From the NCBI GenBank assembly GCA_013298895.1, contig JAAFJM010000006.1, forward strand, positions 62,001 to 126,000: 64,000 bases of DNA, read 5' to 3'. This stretch comes from Bacteroidota bacterium. Its GTDB lineage: Bacteria > Bacteroidota > Bacteroidia > UKL13-3. Shown piece after piece: positions 53,501 to 61,917 of the stretch (positions are counted from its first letter, which is position 1; each line of letters opens with the position of its first letter). The notes under the pieces were generated by a model. It did no database searches and had not been told where the DNA came from. It worked only from the letters and a program-made list of their open reading frames with translations. Made by a program: the position numbers and the translations under genes.

Positions 53501-54896
53501 TGTTTAAGAAACTTGGTGTTTTTACATTTGAATTGGCCTCATTTGGTGCTGCTGCCGTTTGATAGCCGCCAGCAACTCCTCCAAATACAGTTCCACCCCA
53601 ACCTGCTACAAAGGTTGTTCCTTGGTAGGTATTGCGGTCAACATCTAACGTTCCGTTAGTTTGTTGCATCCAAAATGCCATATGACCATTTTGCGTTGAA
53701 GCTCCACCAGTTCTGGTATTGGTAATAATATTGTTTCTCATCCTAAAAATAGTGGCCACACCAGAATTAAACCTACCAATACCTACGGAACGCGTGGTTA
53801 AGGTAGCAACAGTTCCTCCAACGGCAGTACCACCAATGCGTATAGTATTATGGAAAATATTGAATTCGCCACTACCATTTCCGGTAACTGCAATACCAGT
53901 TACACCGCCAATTGCACCTCCGTTAACGGTATTGTTTGCATCTAAAAAAGCAATGCTGTTATTGTTAATGTTATATAAACTGCCACTTGCTGTAGCTGGA
54001 GGAGTTATAAACATTCCAAAAATTGATGTACTGCTACTTTTATACCCAAAAATTCTGTTTTTAGTAATGGTAGCAGTAATATTTACTGTGGCTGGTAACC
54101 CACCCAAATTAATTGCTCTTGATTGACCATTAGAAGTAAATGCCGCTTCATGGAAAAAGCTATTTGAGTCAATCACAACTTGCCCCAGATTGTTTAAGTT
54201 ACTAACACCTGCAAATCCAATATTGACAAACTGGTTGTTTCTAATCAATATATTAGTAATTGGCGCATTGCCGTTAAGGCCATCAAACACAATGCCGTTT
54301 CTTCCCCCTTGTATGAAGTTGTTTAAAAAGGTATTGTTTGAGTTGGCGGTAGTTCCCGATATCGCATTGGTTAACCAAATATTGTGTGCCGTGCTGGCAG
54401 CACTTGCATTTAACAAACGGCAAAACCTAAAGATGTTATTGGTTGCACCCATATCAAACCTACAAGTTAAATTTGTTGCAGCGGATACTGTATGGCTAAA
54501 CTCTAACAATTGCGCTGTTCCTACTCCACCTGGCCTTCCGTCAAAAGTTACGTCATCCGCACCATTTAAAATAATTAAAGCGAAAGCCCCACTTGTAGAG
54601 ATACTTTTTACCACCGTTGCTGTATCTGCAGGGCGAATTAAAATAGATGAATAATTAGAACCGGTGGGGTTTCCAGTTGAATCTAAAATAATAGTAGCTG
54701 TTTCGAGCGTATTTGAGTGAACTCTAATATTGATTACTCCTTGATGATAACCTCTATTGATGCTATCAACAGCTGTTTTTAAAGTAGTGTAGCTTGCGCT
54801 ACTTGTGCCTAGGCTACTTGTAACGTCAACTTGTGCTTGTAGTTTATTGGCAAAAATTACCAATAACACTAATAATGTTTTGTAGATTTTTAGCAT
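50589..54896 (-). CDS. secreted beta-helix/LamG protein with T9SS sorting domain
   Basis: A 1435-residue surface protein. Signal peptide (YKTLLVLLVIFANKLQAQ); residues about 25-420 look like a right-handed parallel beta-helix (RNNQFVNIGFAGVSN, FNIFHNTIRIGG, RMRNNIITNT); a central part has two CARDB-like segments (KVILNITGANSF, KAQITGPSTLNTND); a LamG/concanavalin lectin domain follows at about 900-1060 (LTIETWVSIANLSNPSYLV, FVHIAGTYDGILLRLFLNG, DEFRIWDTCRTEDQI). The end (NIVVYPNPITEVLNIEM...SGAYIINISSEG) is a type A T9SS domain. It may bind or process polysaccharide; no catalytic residues can be named. Monocistronic. Confidence 0.86.
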   Translation of the reverse strand: MLKIYKTLLVLLVIFANKLQAQVDVTSSLGTSSASYTTLKTAVDSINRGYHQGVINIRVHSNTLETATIILDSTGNPTGSNYSSILIRPADTATVVKSISTSGAFALIILNGADDVTFDGRPGGVGTAQLLEFSHTVSAATNLTCRFDMGATNNIFRFCRLLNASAASTAHNIWLTNAISGTTANSNNTFLNNFIQGGRNGIVFDGLNGNAPITNILIRNNQFVNIGFAGVSNLNNLGQVVIDSNSFFHEAAFTSNGQSRAINLGGLPATVNITATITKNRIFGYKSSSTSIFGMFITPPATASGSLYNINNNSIAFLDANNTVNGGAIGGVTGIAVTGNGSGEFNIFHNTIRIGGTAVGGTVATLTTRSVGIGRFNSGVATIFRMRNNIITNTRTGGASTQNGHMAFWMQQTNGTLDVDRNTYQGTTFVAGWGGTVFGGVAGGYQTAAAPNEANSNVKTPSFLNNTQPYLTGASIDDKDLSAPIIVSIPRDIDNNRRAILCYKGAWEFSVLKDAAVQEVYSLGKIPVPYANPHEVRANILNKGLDTLFNQKVILNITGANSFTDSLFIDTLAPAVNKYVTFTPFNYLNIGSGLVTVSVPPDSTNTNNSKIFNQIATTGTYAYADPTLPAIGGVGFNGVGGDFIAKFPYTGSNNINQVGVNFNTGGQPFQIVIYSMINDTPNALIWNSPTIVAVTGINTISVNPPLPISGSFFVGVRQTGTTNVGFGYQNEDPIRNKTFYYKATTVTNWNDFASTNSAFRFMVEPRLQVADDIGIAKVNEPCAAVLQGGAPINPEFTVTNYGVNTQSGFTVKAQITGPSTLNTNDVVSAFIGSGSSYTFSSSSLFNPTVNGTYTVKVWTELATDLERNNDTITYTFVVGQTSTANNSSNGLTFNGAQHLEVDGSRALNVTGEKLTIETWVSIANLSNPSYLVSKNATASQGQYDLYINTSGNIIFKVVSSLFADSIVSSAVVPISEFVHIAGTYDGILLRLFLNGNLIGTKSLVGTILGNTEPLLIGSSFNGGSFINGSLDEFRIWDTCRTEDQIRQNIHTRLANSSHPNLIAYYRFDELVGNYLLDASGNCNSATRINAAILAPSNFPLGTPIVKTSNVSSSGPVTFLGSQLSMELFNQVGSNNIYVHTFLDSALVTSPITSPGGITSTLGKYWIINRYGSGTMDSAEIKFNLQGILPSATNTDFKLFTRATGSSTAWNLSNNEANGLNFANQTVTMGVVPSLFNNQFIVGAVNSPLPVKLISFNGTPKNVDAFLLWSTANETNNKGFEIERSLDGKNFIRIDFVKGAINSNITKKYSYTDREVFATNKIVYYRLKQIDLDGKFEYTKTISISSDKIRNANIVVYPNPITEVLNIEMESFANVSAKLIITDLAGKKVKESLFNVNEGINKFTIDNLAELASGAYIINISSEGNLLFSNKFIKTK

Positions 54897-55413
54897 AAAA
54901 TAGATTTTTTATATTGCAATCTAGTAAAATTTACATAAAAAAATAAAAAATTTGGTAATTAAAATAATTAAGACAAGCAATTAAATTCAACATTTATTTC
55001 AAAAATTATGTTTATTTCTCTATATTTTTAGTTTAATCTTTTCTGCCAAAAAAGCAAAAGATAAGAAAGCTAAAACTTTATTATCATGGATTTATACTCT
55101 ACAACAAATACCTTTTTGCAAACAACTAGGATAAGAAACTGATCGAAAATATTAAATAATATTTTAAGGACTTGACACGTGGGCACCTATCCAAAAATGT
55201 GGAAGTTGCTATTTGTATTGTTTTAGCATTTACAAAACCATTTGCAATAAACCTAATCTTTAAAACTAAACAATAGCTAGTAAATTAAAGATTGAAATTA
55301 AATAGATTTGGTGAATTATTCAAAAAATAATCATTATTTAATTTATAATTTTACATGCAAAAGTCTGAGTCGATACAAATCATGAGATTGATAAGCTAAC
55401 TCAAAGAATAATA
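54897..55413. other. 517-bp intergenic region without a recognised gene
   Basis: AT-rich gap between two minus-strand genes (folB upstream, the beta-helix gene downstream). It should hold the beta-helix gene's promoter at its left end and the folB 3' end at its right. I see no terminator hairpin after folB and no ORF, RNA gene or repeat that I can support. Confidence 0.6.
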
Positions 55414-55770
55414 TTATTTTAAACTTAAAACCACACTTGCATTACCACCATCAAATTTACCTGCGGGATTATACTTGGTAATTTTAACACAGATGTTTTC
55501 TAAATGATTGTAGTCAGTTTTTAGTTGATTGATTATGCTTTGAGCCACGGTTTCAATAAAATCTCTTGGATTTTCCATCTCGGCTTTTACTGTTTTCAAA
55601 ACCTGCTCATAATCAATAATATCCGATAATTTTTCTATTAAAGCATGGTCAGGTTTATTTTCAGTTAAAATAATATCAACCCTAAATTTACCACCCTTTA
55701 CCTTTTCAAAATCGTACATTCCGTGGTAGGCAAAAAATTCGAGGTTTTCTAAACAAGTTTGTACTTTCAT
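55414..55770 (-). CDS. folB: dihydroneopterin aldolase
   Basis: A 118-residue enzyme of folate synthesis that cleaves 7,8-dihydroneopterin to 6-hydroxymethyl-dihydropterin and glycolaldehyde. Family marks: the start LENLEFFAYHGMYDFEKVKGGKFRVD with the Tyr-His-Gly of the pterin site, DIIDYEQVLKTV, and FIETVAQSIINQL with the conserved Glu. Length is normal. It is divergent from the acyl-CoA dehydrogenase gene 91 nt away. No other folate genes are adjacent. Confidence 0.93.
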   Translation of the reverse strand: MKVQTCLENLEFFAYHGMYDFEKVKGGKFRVDIILTENKPDHALIEKLSDIIDYEQVLKTVKAEMENPRDFIETVAQSIINQLKTDYNHLENICVKITKYNPAGKFDGGNASVVLSLK

Positions 55771-55798
55771 GGGTTGTTATAATAATGAACAAAAAAAC

Positions 55799-55806
55799 TA
55801 TTTTCG
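55799..55806 (+). promoter_or_regulatory. putative -7 box for the acyl-CoA dehydrogenase gene
   Basis: TATTTTCG is one mismatch from TAnnTTTG and lies 55 nt before the chosen ATG, inside the longer track ORF, which supports the later start. Confidence 0.35.
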
Positions 55807-55861
55807 CACCGTAATAAAAAGCCATGGTAATAAAAAACCATTGGTTCAAACTATAAAAAAC

Positions 55862-57079
55862 ATGACTACAAACGCACAAGAATTCACAAAAGCTAACAAG
55901 CAAGATGTTTACAACCATCCAGATTATTATTTATTGGATGAATTATTGAGTGAAGAACATAAATTAATTCGCAGTACTGTACGCGATTATGTAAAAAAAG
56001 AGCTTTCTCCAATTATTGAAGATGTGGCTCAAAAAGCAGTTTTCCCTCGTTTTATGGTAAAACAGCTAGGTGAGTTAGGTTGCTACGCTCCGCAATTGCC
56101 AGTAGAATATGGTTGTGGTGGAATGGATTATATTACCTACGGATTAATGATGCAAGAGTTAGAGCGTTGCGATTCGGGCGTTCGTTCTACTGCTTCGGTT
56201 CAAGGAAGTTTGGTTATGTATCCTATTTACAAATTTGGTAGCGAAGAACAAAAACATAAATATTTACCTAAATTAGCCAAAGGCGATTTGCTAGGTTGTT
56301 TTGGTTTAACTGAGCCAAACCATGGTTCTGATCCAGGTGGAATGACCACTAATTTTAAACCTGCTGGAGATGGCAAACATGTTATATTAAACGGTGCTAA
56401 AATGTGGATTTCAAATTCACCATTTGCGGATATTGCAGTAGTTTGGGCTAAAAACGAAAACGGCAAAATAAAAGGAATAATCGTAGAGCGTGGTATGGAA
56501 GGTTTTAGCACTCCTGAAACTCATAACAAATGGAGTTTACGTGCAAGTGCAACTGGCGAGTTGGTATTTGCTGATGTAAAAGTTCCGGTTGAAAATATTT
56601 TACCAGGAGTTGAAGGTTTAAAAGGACCTTTGACCTGCTTAAACTCTGCTCGTTATGGAATTAGTTGGGGTGCTTTAGGTGCAGCTATGGATTGTTACGA
56701 TACAGCATTGCGTTACAGCAAAGAGCGTATTCAGTTTGGCAAACCCATTGCTGGATTCCAATTACAACAAAAAAAGTTAGCAGAAATGATAACTGAAATT
56801 ACCAAAGCACAATTATTAACTTGGCGCTTAGGCGTTTTAATGAACGAAGGCCGCGCTACTCCTGCTCAAATTAGTATGGCAAAACGTAATAATGTTGATT
56901 TAGCATTGAACGTAGCACGCAATGCGCGCCAAATGTTAGGTGGAATGGGTATTACTGGCGAGTATCCAATTATGCGCCACATGATGAACTTAGAATCGGT
57001 AGTTACCTATGAAGGAACGCACGATATACATTTATTGATTACTGGATTAGATATTACTGGCGAAAATGCTTTTGCATAA
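55862..57079 (+). CDS. acyl-CoA dehydrogenase, glutaryl-CoA dehydrogenase-like
   Basis: The start is ATG 55862 (MTTNAQEFTKANKQ); the track's 31 extra residues look untranslated and contain a likely promoter. 405 residues, a normal acyl-CoA dehydrogenase length. FAD-binding CFGLTEPNHGSDPGGM and MWISNSPFADIAVVWAK, substrate/FAD region RIQFGKPIAGFQLQQ, and the catalytic-base region VVTYEGTHDIHLLITG all match the GcdH branch, which oxidises and decarboxylates glutaryl-CoA from lysine and tryptophan breakdown. A closely related dehydrogenase specificity cannot be excluded. Followed by a strong terminator. Confidence 0.88.
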   Translation: MTTNAQEFTKANKQDVYNHPDYYLLDELLSEEHKLIRSTVRDYVKKELSPIIEDVAQKAVFPRFMVKQLGELGCYAPQLPVEYGCGGMDYITYGLMMQELERCDSGVRSTASVQGSLVMYPIYKFGSEEQKHKYLPKLAKGDLLGCFGLTEPNHGSDPGGMTTNFKPAGDGKHVILNGAKMWISNSPFADIAVVWAKNENGKIKGIIVERGMEGFSTPETHNKWSLRASATGELVFADVKVPVENILPGVEGLKGPLTCLNSARYGISWGALGAAMDCYDTALRYSKERIQFGKPIAGFQLQQKKLAEMITEITKAQLLTWRLGVLMNEGRATPAQISMAKRNNVDLALNVARNARQMLGGMGITGEYPIMRHMMNLESVVTYEGTHDIHLLITGLDITGENAFA

Positions 57080-57097
57080 CTAGAAATAAAGTCACCA

Positions 57098-57137
57098 AAA
57101 AAAGAGCCGTATCAAAAATTTGATATGGCTCTTTTAT
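57098..57137 (+). terminator. terminator of the acyl-CoA dehydrogenase gene
   Basis: AAAAGAGCCGTATCAAA / TTTGATATGGCTCTTTT stem with one G-T wobble, 19 nt after the stop and ending in a T-rich run. Confidence 0.85.
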
Positions 57138-57215
57138 TTTATATTCCAAACATAGGCTAATTATTGTTTTATATCATTCCGCAGGTACACTTGATTGATA
57201 GCTTTAAAACTACTT

Positions 57216-57326
57216 TTAATGGAAAGCAAACCCAAGGAAAGGAGATTCCTACTGAATGACTCAACGCAAAAATCAAAGTCATTCTGGAAGAATCCCCTTA
57301 ATACACTTGATTGTTGGCTATTATAG
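57216..57326. repeat. 111-bp hairpin repeat, left copy flanking the GIY-YIG relic
   Basis: Runs from TTAATGGAAAGCAAACCC to TTGGCTATTATAG and is about 90% identical to the copy at 57639-57750, same orientation. Its centre is an imperfect palindrome, GGAGATTCCTACTGAATGACT paired with AGTCATTCTGGAAGAATCCC. A degenerate further copy of its tail (TACACTTGATTGATAGCT) lies just upstream at 57186-57203. The relic's stop codon lies inside this copy. Confidence 0.92.
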
Positions 57327-57606
57327 AATTGCAAACTTTTTTAGTTTTGGATTTACTGATTTAATTAATGTTAATTTATTCTCTCTTGATAATGATTTCA
57401 ATTCTTTTTCTCTCTTAATTGCTTCATTAATATTTTGAAAAACTTCAAAATAGATCAATTCATAACAAAAATATTTGCCAGCAAAAGTTTCAGGTTTCCC
57501 TTTATTACTATGATGTTCAGAAATTCTTCTTTCTAATGAATTGGTTACGCCAACATAAAGGATTAGAAGTTATATAAACATAATTGTTTAAATCAAAATT
57601 ATTCAT
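57321..57606 (-). pseudogene. frameshifted GIY-YIG endonuclease-domain protein
   Basis: The minus strand starts MNNFDLNNYVYITSNP, then slips frame into LYVGVTNSLERRISEHHSNK, GKPETFAGKYFCYELIYFEV, INEAIKREKELKSLSRENKL, VNPKLKKF and a stop. This is the short UvrC-like/YhbQ-type GIY-YIG family: the Y-Y, G-V-T-N-x-L-x-R-R and the E-x-IKREKELK part are all kept. A deletion of a few bases between ITSNP and LYVGV destroys the frame, so it is a recent pseudogene or a sequencing error. It sits exactly between two 111-bp hairpin repeats. Confidence 0.82.
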
Positions 57607-57638
57607 AACAAAATAACTTAAACAAATATAGATTTATG

Positions 57639-57750
57639 TTAATGGAAAGCAAACCCTAAGGAAAGGAGATTCCTACTAAATGACCCAACGCAAAAGTCAA
57701 AGTCATTCTGGAAGAATCCCATTATTACACTTGATTTTTGGCTATTATAG
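57639..57750. repeat. 112-bp hairpin repeat, right copy flanking the GIY-YIG relic
   Basis: Direct-repeat partner of 57216-57326, with the same inner palindrome (GGAGATTCCTACTAAATGACC / AGTCATTCTGGAAGAATCCC). The differences are scattered single bases, so the two copies have diverged since they formed. Confidence 0.92.
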
Positions 57751-57786
57751 CTTAACACTATATTTTGATAATACAAATAATTATGC

Positions 57787-57829
57787 AAAAAAATAGGTTG
57801 TTTCAAAATTTGAAACAACCTATTTTTTG
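57787..57829 (-). terminator. terminator of the bacilliredoxin gene
   Basis: An 18-bp perfect stem (AAAATAGGTTGTTTCAAA / TTTGAAACAACCTATTTT) with a 1-nt apex, 26 nt past the minus-strand stop. Confidence 0.9.
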
Positions 57830-57854
57830 ATTCGATCTTTCTAATAATAATTGC

Positions 57855-58274
57855 TTAGCAATATTCTTCAAAAGCCGCTTTTAAATTTTCGGCAATCATT
57901 TCAGCGCTGCGGCCTTCAATATTGTGGCGCTCAATAAAATGAACCAACTCGCCATTTTTGTATAAACCAATTGATGGAGACGATGGTGGATAAGGAGCTA
58001 TAAACTCTCTGGCTTTAGCTACTGCTTCTACTTCTTGTCCGGCAAATACAGTTAATAATTCGTTTGGCACTTTGGTAGCTTCTTTAACAGCTTTCATAAT
58101 TCCTGGGCGGGCAGTACCTGCTGCACAGCCGCATACCGAATTGAAAACCATTAATTTTGTTCCTTCGTTATTGGTCATTGCTGCAGCTACTTCATCAGCT
58201 GTCATCAGCGATTTAAAACCAACTTCAACCAATTGTTGACGCATTGGTGCTACTAACATTTCTGGATATGGCAT
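57855..58274 (-). CDS. BrxA/BrxB family bacilliredoxin
   Basis: A 139-residue thioredoxin-fold protein. It matches the BrxA/BrxB (YphP/YqiW) family along its whole length: MPYPEMLVAPMRQQLVEVGF, the redox site NSVCGCAAGTARPG (Cys48-Gly-Cys50), VFAGQEVEAVAKAREFI and PSSPSIGLYKNGELVHFIERHNIEGR. In Bacillus these reduce bacillithiol-mixed disulfides on proteins; the CGC motif is kept. Bacillithiol is made in several Bacteroidota, so this role is plausible. Monocistronic with a perfect terminator; divergent from ahcY. Confidence 0.93.
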   Translation of the reverse strand: MPYPEMLVAPMRQQLVEVGFKSLMTADEVAAAMTNNEGTKLMVFNSVCGCAAGTARPGIMKAVKEATKVPNELLTVFAGQEVEAVAKAREFIAPYPPSSPSIGLYKNGELVHFIERHNIEGRSAEMIAENLKAAFEEYC

Positions 58275-58443
58275 AATTTTTTATATTTTTTATATTTTTT
58301 AAGTATGTTTTGAGTTTACAATTTTACAAAAATGTTTCCAAAAAAAGTATTAAGCCTTAATGGCATAAAAATTATTTAAAAACAAATTGCCGTTTAACTG
58401 TTGTAATATTTAATAATCAATTTTTTAAAATGCTTGATTATTC

Positions 58444-58451
58444 TATTTTTG
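58444..58451 (+). promoter_or_regulatory. putative -7 box for ahcY
   Basis: TATTTTTG matches TAnnTTTG exactly, 35 nt before the chosen ahcY ATG and inside the longer track ORF, arguing that the upstream ATG is not used. Confidence 0.45.
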
Positions 58452-58486
58452 CATCAAATATTAAAGCAATATACAAACAAAATAAT

Positions 58487-59800
58487 ATGTCAGAAACAAA
58501 ATCAGTAGCTCCTTATAAAGTTAAGGACATTAGCTTAGCAGAGTGGGGAAGAAAAGAAATTAGATTAGCCGAAGCAGAAATGCCAGGTTTAATGAGTATC
58601 AGAAAAGAATATGGTCCGCAACAACCTTTAAAAGGTGCGCGTATAGCAGGTTGTTTACACATGACAATTCAAACTGCGGTTTTAATTGAAACTTTAAAAG
58701 CTTTAGGTGCTGAAGTAACTTGGAGTTCATGTAATATTTTCTCAACACAAGATCACGCTGCTGCTGCAATAGCTGCTGCTGGTATTCCGGTTTACGCTTG
58801 GAAAGGTCAAAACGAAGAAGAGTTTGACTGGTGTATTGAGCAAACTTTATTTGCATTTGAAGGTGGCCAACCTTTAAATATGATTTTAGATGACGGTGGC
58901 GATTTAACCAATATGGTTTTTGACCGTTACCCTGAATTAGCAAAAGACATCAAAGGTTTATCGGAAGAAACTACTACTGGTGTTCATCGTTTATACGAGC
59001 GTATGAAAAAAGGTACTTTATTAGTTCCTGCTATTAACGTAAACGATTCAGTAACAAAATCGAAATTTGATAACAAATACGGCTGTAAAGAATCTTTAGT
59101 TGATGCTATTCGCAGAGCAACTGATATTATGATGGCTGGTAAAGTAGCTGTGGTAGCTGGTTATGGTGATGTAGGAAAAGGTTCAGCAGAATCGTTACGT
59201 GGTGCTGGTGCGCGCGTTTTGGTTACCGAAATCGATCCAATTTGTGCTTTACAAGCTGCAATGGATGGTTTTGAAGTAGTTACTATGGAAGATGCTTGCT
59301 CAAGAGCTAATATTTTTGTAACAGCTACAGGTAATGTTAAAATCATTACTGATCGTCATTTCAAAGCAATGCGCGATAAATCTATCGTTTGTAACATTGG
59401 ACATTTTGACAATGAAATTGACATGGCTTGGATGAATAACAATTACGGTTCAACTAAATTTACTGTTAAACCTCAAGTTGATGTTTACAATGTAGATGGA
59501 AACGAAATTATTATTTTAGCTGAAGGTCGTTTAGTTAATTTAGGTTGTGCTATGGGTCACCCAAGTTTTGTAATGAGTAATTCATTCTCAAACCAAACTT
59601 TAGCTCAAATTGAATTATGGAACCACAGCGATAAATACGAAAATAAAGTGTATGTGTTACCTAAACATTTAGATGAAAAAGTAGCATTTTTACATTTAGA
59701 GCATATTGGTGCTAAACTTACCATTTTAGATGGTGAACAAGCTGATTATATTGGTGTAAAAGTAGAAGGACCTTTCAAAGCAGAAATGTACAGATACTAA
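58487..59800 (+). CDS. ahcY: adenosylhomocysteinase
   Basis: AhcY splits S-adenosylhomocysteine into adenosine and homocysteine, clearing the by-product of the window's methyltransferases. The start is ATG 58487 ([21 protein letters not shown]); the track's earlier ATG spans a promoter box. 437 residues is normal. Marks: [58 protein letters not shown], and the NAD site [18 protein letters not shown]; the end [16 protein letters not shown]...[10 protein letters not shown] is typical. Cytosolic tetramer. Followed by a bidirectional terminator. Confidence 0.97.
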   Translation: MSETKSVAPYKVKDISLAEWGRKEIRLAEAEMPGLMSIRKEYGPQQPLKGARIAGCLHMTIQTAVLIETLKALGAEVTWSSCNIFSTQDHAAAAIAAAGIPVYAWKGQNEEEFDWCIEQTLFAFEGGQPLNMILDDGGDLTNMVFDRYPELAKDIKGLSEETTTGVHRLYERMKKGTLLVPAINVNDSVTKSKFDNKYGCKESLVDAIRRATDIMMAGKVAVVAGYGDVGKGSAESLRGAGARVLVTEIDPICALQAAMDGFEVVTMEDACSRANIFVTATGNVKIITDRHFKAMRDKSIVCNIGHFDNEIDMAWMNNNYGSTKFTVKPQVDVYNVDGNEIIILAEGRLVNLGCAMGHPSFVMSNSFSNQTLAQIELWNHSDKYENKVYVLPKHLDEKVAFLHLEHIGAKLTILDGEQADYIGVKVEGPFKAEMYRY

Positions 59801-59817
59801 TATTTTTTAGTAATAAA

Positions 59818-59853
59818 ATTAAAAGCCAATCCTATTTAGGGTTGGCTTTTTTA
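59818..59853. terminator. bidirectional terminator between ahcY and menE
   Basis: AAAAGCCAATCC / GGGTTGGCTTTTTT stem with a 6-nt loop. Its right end overlaps the menE stop codon; A- and T-runs lie on both sides. Confidence 0.87.
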
Positions 59854-60927
59854 TGTCATTTTTTCAATATTTAGTCGATCAATTTTTTGGCTTGGGGTGT
59901 AGTAAAATTCATCAACAATTTGAACTTGTTTAGGTATCTCATAATGTTTCAAAGTTTTTGATAAATATAATTTTAAGTCAACAAAATTTACGGAATCTTT
60001 GTTTTGTTTTTCAATGAATAAAACTACTTTCTCTCCAAGTAATTCATCAGGCAAACTGCCTATAAAATAAGGGAAAGGCAAAATATTTTGTTGTGTAAAA
60101 TAGTTAGAAATTTCATCCTCCACTTTTAGTGCATTTACCTTTAATCCTCCACTGTTTATTACGAAATCTACTCTACCTAATACCGAAAAACCATCATAAG
60201 TAATTTCAACTAAATCGTTGGTTTGTAACCATTGGTTTTTGGTAATTGTATTTTTTATTTTTAAGGTATTTTCTTGACTTAAGGCTATTTCATTATTGGG
60301 CAATAATTTAAAATATGATTCGCTTTTTAAATTGCGCAATGCTATATGACTTAAAGTTTCTGTCATGCCATAAGTAGCCCATATATTGGGCTTTAAATCA
60401 ACACATTTTAAAATAAGTGAATTAGAAGCTGGTGCCCCTCCTAAAAGGATATTTATAAACTGATTGAGTATTTTTTTCTCATAATCATCATTTACTATTT
60501 GTTGCAATTGCAAGGGGACTAATGAACAAAAGGTGTACGGATGATTTTGTGGCAACAATGTAAAAGGATTGCCACTAGGATTAGCTACGGTTATATCTGC
60601 CTCCAACAAAATTGCCCTTGCTAAAAGCATGGCTCCTGCTACCAAACTCGTGTCTAAACAAATGTAAAAATGTTGTTTTTCTTGCTTTAAATTTAAGTAA
60701 TTAATGGTTTGTGTAGCAGACCAAATTATTTCTTGTTTAGTAAATATAAATTGTTTGGGAACGCCTGTACTTCCTGAACTTTGAAAGTTAAAATCTTGAT
60801 TGGTAAACCATGTTTCAATAAAAGAAAAAGCCTTTTTTTCGTTGTCGTTCAAAAGGCTTTTATCAATTAAATTTAAATCGGTTATTGATTCAATTTTATA
60901 TGCAATATGGTTAATAAATAAATGCAT
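59851..60927 (-). CDS. menE: AMP-binding acyl-CoA ligase, o-succinylbenzoate--CoA ligase-like
   Basis: A 358-residue short ANL enzyme. The P-loop FQSSGSTGVPKQFIFTKQEI binds ATP; WATYGMTETLSHIALR is the A5 core and VLGRVDFVINSGGLKVNALKVE the hinge/A8 region. Only a reduced N-domain is present, as in the short MenE of Bacteroidota, which activates o-succinylbenzoate for menaquinone synthesis. No other men genes are nearby, so the assignment rests on family form and is moderate. Its ATG overlaps the pth stop by one base (TAATG), so translation is coupled. Confidence 0.8.
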   Translation of the reverse strand: MHLFINHIAYKIESITDLNLIDKSLLNDNEKKAFSFIETWFTNQDFNFQSSGSTGVPKQFIFTKQEIIWSATQTINYLNLKQEKQHFYICLDTSLVAGAMLLARAILLEADITVANPSGNPFTLLPQNHPYTFCSLVPLQLQQIVNDDYEKKILNQFINILLGGAPASNSLILKCVDLKPNIWATYGMTETLSHIALRNLKSESYFKLLPNNEIALSQENTLKIKNTITKNQWLQTNDLVEITYDGFSVLGRVDFVINSGGLKVNALKVEDEISNYFTQQNILPFPYFIGSLPDELLGEKVVLFIEKQNKDSVNFVDLKLYLSKTLKHYEIPKQVQIVDEFYYTPSQKIDRLNIEKMT

Positions 60928-61487
60928 TATTTATTGTACTCGTTCATGGTTAACGGCAGTCCTTTTATTACAAAACTTTCAATAGCATCCACCGATTTAT
61001 GAATTAAAAAAGGCATTTCTTTCATTTCGTCAGTAGTCCATTTTCCTAGCACATAATCTACCTGACGGCCTTTTGGGAAATTATTGCCAATGCCAAACCT
61101 AAGTCTCGGATAATTTTGGGTACCGAGTAATTCGTTAATGCTTTTTAGTCCATTATGACCCGCATCGCTTCCATTTCCTCTAATTCGTAGTTTGCCAAAA
61201 TCAATGGCTAAATCATCCACTAAAATAAAAATATTTTCAATAGGAATTTTTAAGTCAGTCATCCAATGGCGAACTGCTTTGCCACTTAAATTCATATAAG
61301 TAGTTGGCATAATTACATGTATTTGCCTACCTCTTAAGCTTACTTGTGCATATTGTGCATGCTTTTGCACGGTAAAATTTCCCAAGTGTTTTTTTACCAA
61401 TGCTTCAGCAATATCAAACCCAATATTGTGTCGGGTTTGTGCATACTCTGCTCCTATATTTCCTAATCCTACAATTAAAAATTTCAT
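60927..61487 (-). CDS. pth: peptidyl-tRNA hydrolase
   Basis: Pth frees tRNA from peptidyl-tRNA that has dropped off ribosomes. The 186-residue protein has FLIVGLGNIGAEYAQTRHNIGFDI with the catalytic His in TRHN, PTTYMNLSGKAVRHWM, ILVDDLAIDFGKLRIRGNGSDAGHNGLKSI and YPRLRFGIG. Normal length. It starts 7 nt after the GNAT gene and overlaps menE by one base, in the kynU-GNAT-pth-menE run. Confidence 0.96.
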   Translation of the reverse strand: MKFLIVGLGNIGAEYAQTRHNIGFDIAEALVKKHLGNFTVQKHAQYAQVSLRGRQIHVIMPTTYMNLSGKAVRHWMTDLKIPIENIFILVDDLAIDFGKLRIRGNGSDAGHNGLKSINELLGTQNYPRLRFGIGNNFPKGRQVDYVLGKWTTDEMKEMPFLIHKSVDAIESFVIKGLPLTMNEYNK

Positions 61488-61494
61488 ATACTTT

Positions 61495-61917
61495 TTATGG
61501 TTTACTGTAAACCATTTTTACATGTTCAATATCTGCTTCCCAAAAGTTTTCTCCTTCAGGTTTAAAATTATGTTTGGCATATAAAGGAGCAGCAGTTAAT
61601 TGTGCGTGCAAATAAATTTTATTACCAAATGCAATGGTTTCATTCAATAAATAAGCTACTAAAGCAGAACCAATTCCATTGCCTCTAAATTTTTCTAATA
61701 CTGCAAATCGCTCTAGTTTATAGCCATTTTCTGTTTGACGAATTCTTGCAGTTCCAGCAGGTTCATTGTTAAAGTAAGCCAAAAAATGAATGCTTTCTTC
61801 TTCAAACTCATATTCTATTTCCTTTGGACAATTTTGCCCAATCACAAAAACTTCGTGCCTAATATCCCAAGCTATTTGTTGCACAGTTGGAGTGGTTATT
61901 TTTTCAATTTTTATCAT
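61495..61917 (-). CDS. GNAT family N-acetyltransferase
   Basis: A 140-residue acetyltransferase. The acetyl-CoA site lies in LERFAVLEKFRGNGIGSALVAYL (R-x-x-G-x-G/A), after EPAGTARIR and before IYLHAQLTAAPLYAKHNFKPEGENFWE. This is the ElaA-like/YjcF-type subgroup. Substrate unknown. Its ATG overlaps the kynU stop by one base (TAATG), and pth follows after 7 nt. Confidence 0.9.
   Translation of the reverse strand: MIKIEKITTPTVQQIAWDIRHEVFVIGQNCPKEIEYEFEEESIHFLAYFNNEPAGTARIRQTENGYKLERFAVLEKFRGNGIGSALVAYLLNETIAFGNKIYLHAQLTAAPLYAKHNFKPEGENFWEADIEHVKMVYSKP

Noticed and set aside
53719-54654. Plus-strand ORFs of 135 and 154 residues
   Set aside because: Antisense shadows of the beta-helix part of the T9SS protein; low-complexity hydrophobic translations with no domain.
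57256-57438. 60-residue plus-strand ORF
   Set aside because: Covers the hairpin repeat and the antisense of the GIY-YIG relic; no protein-like pattern.
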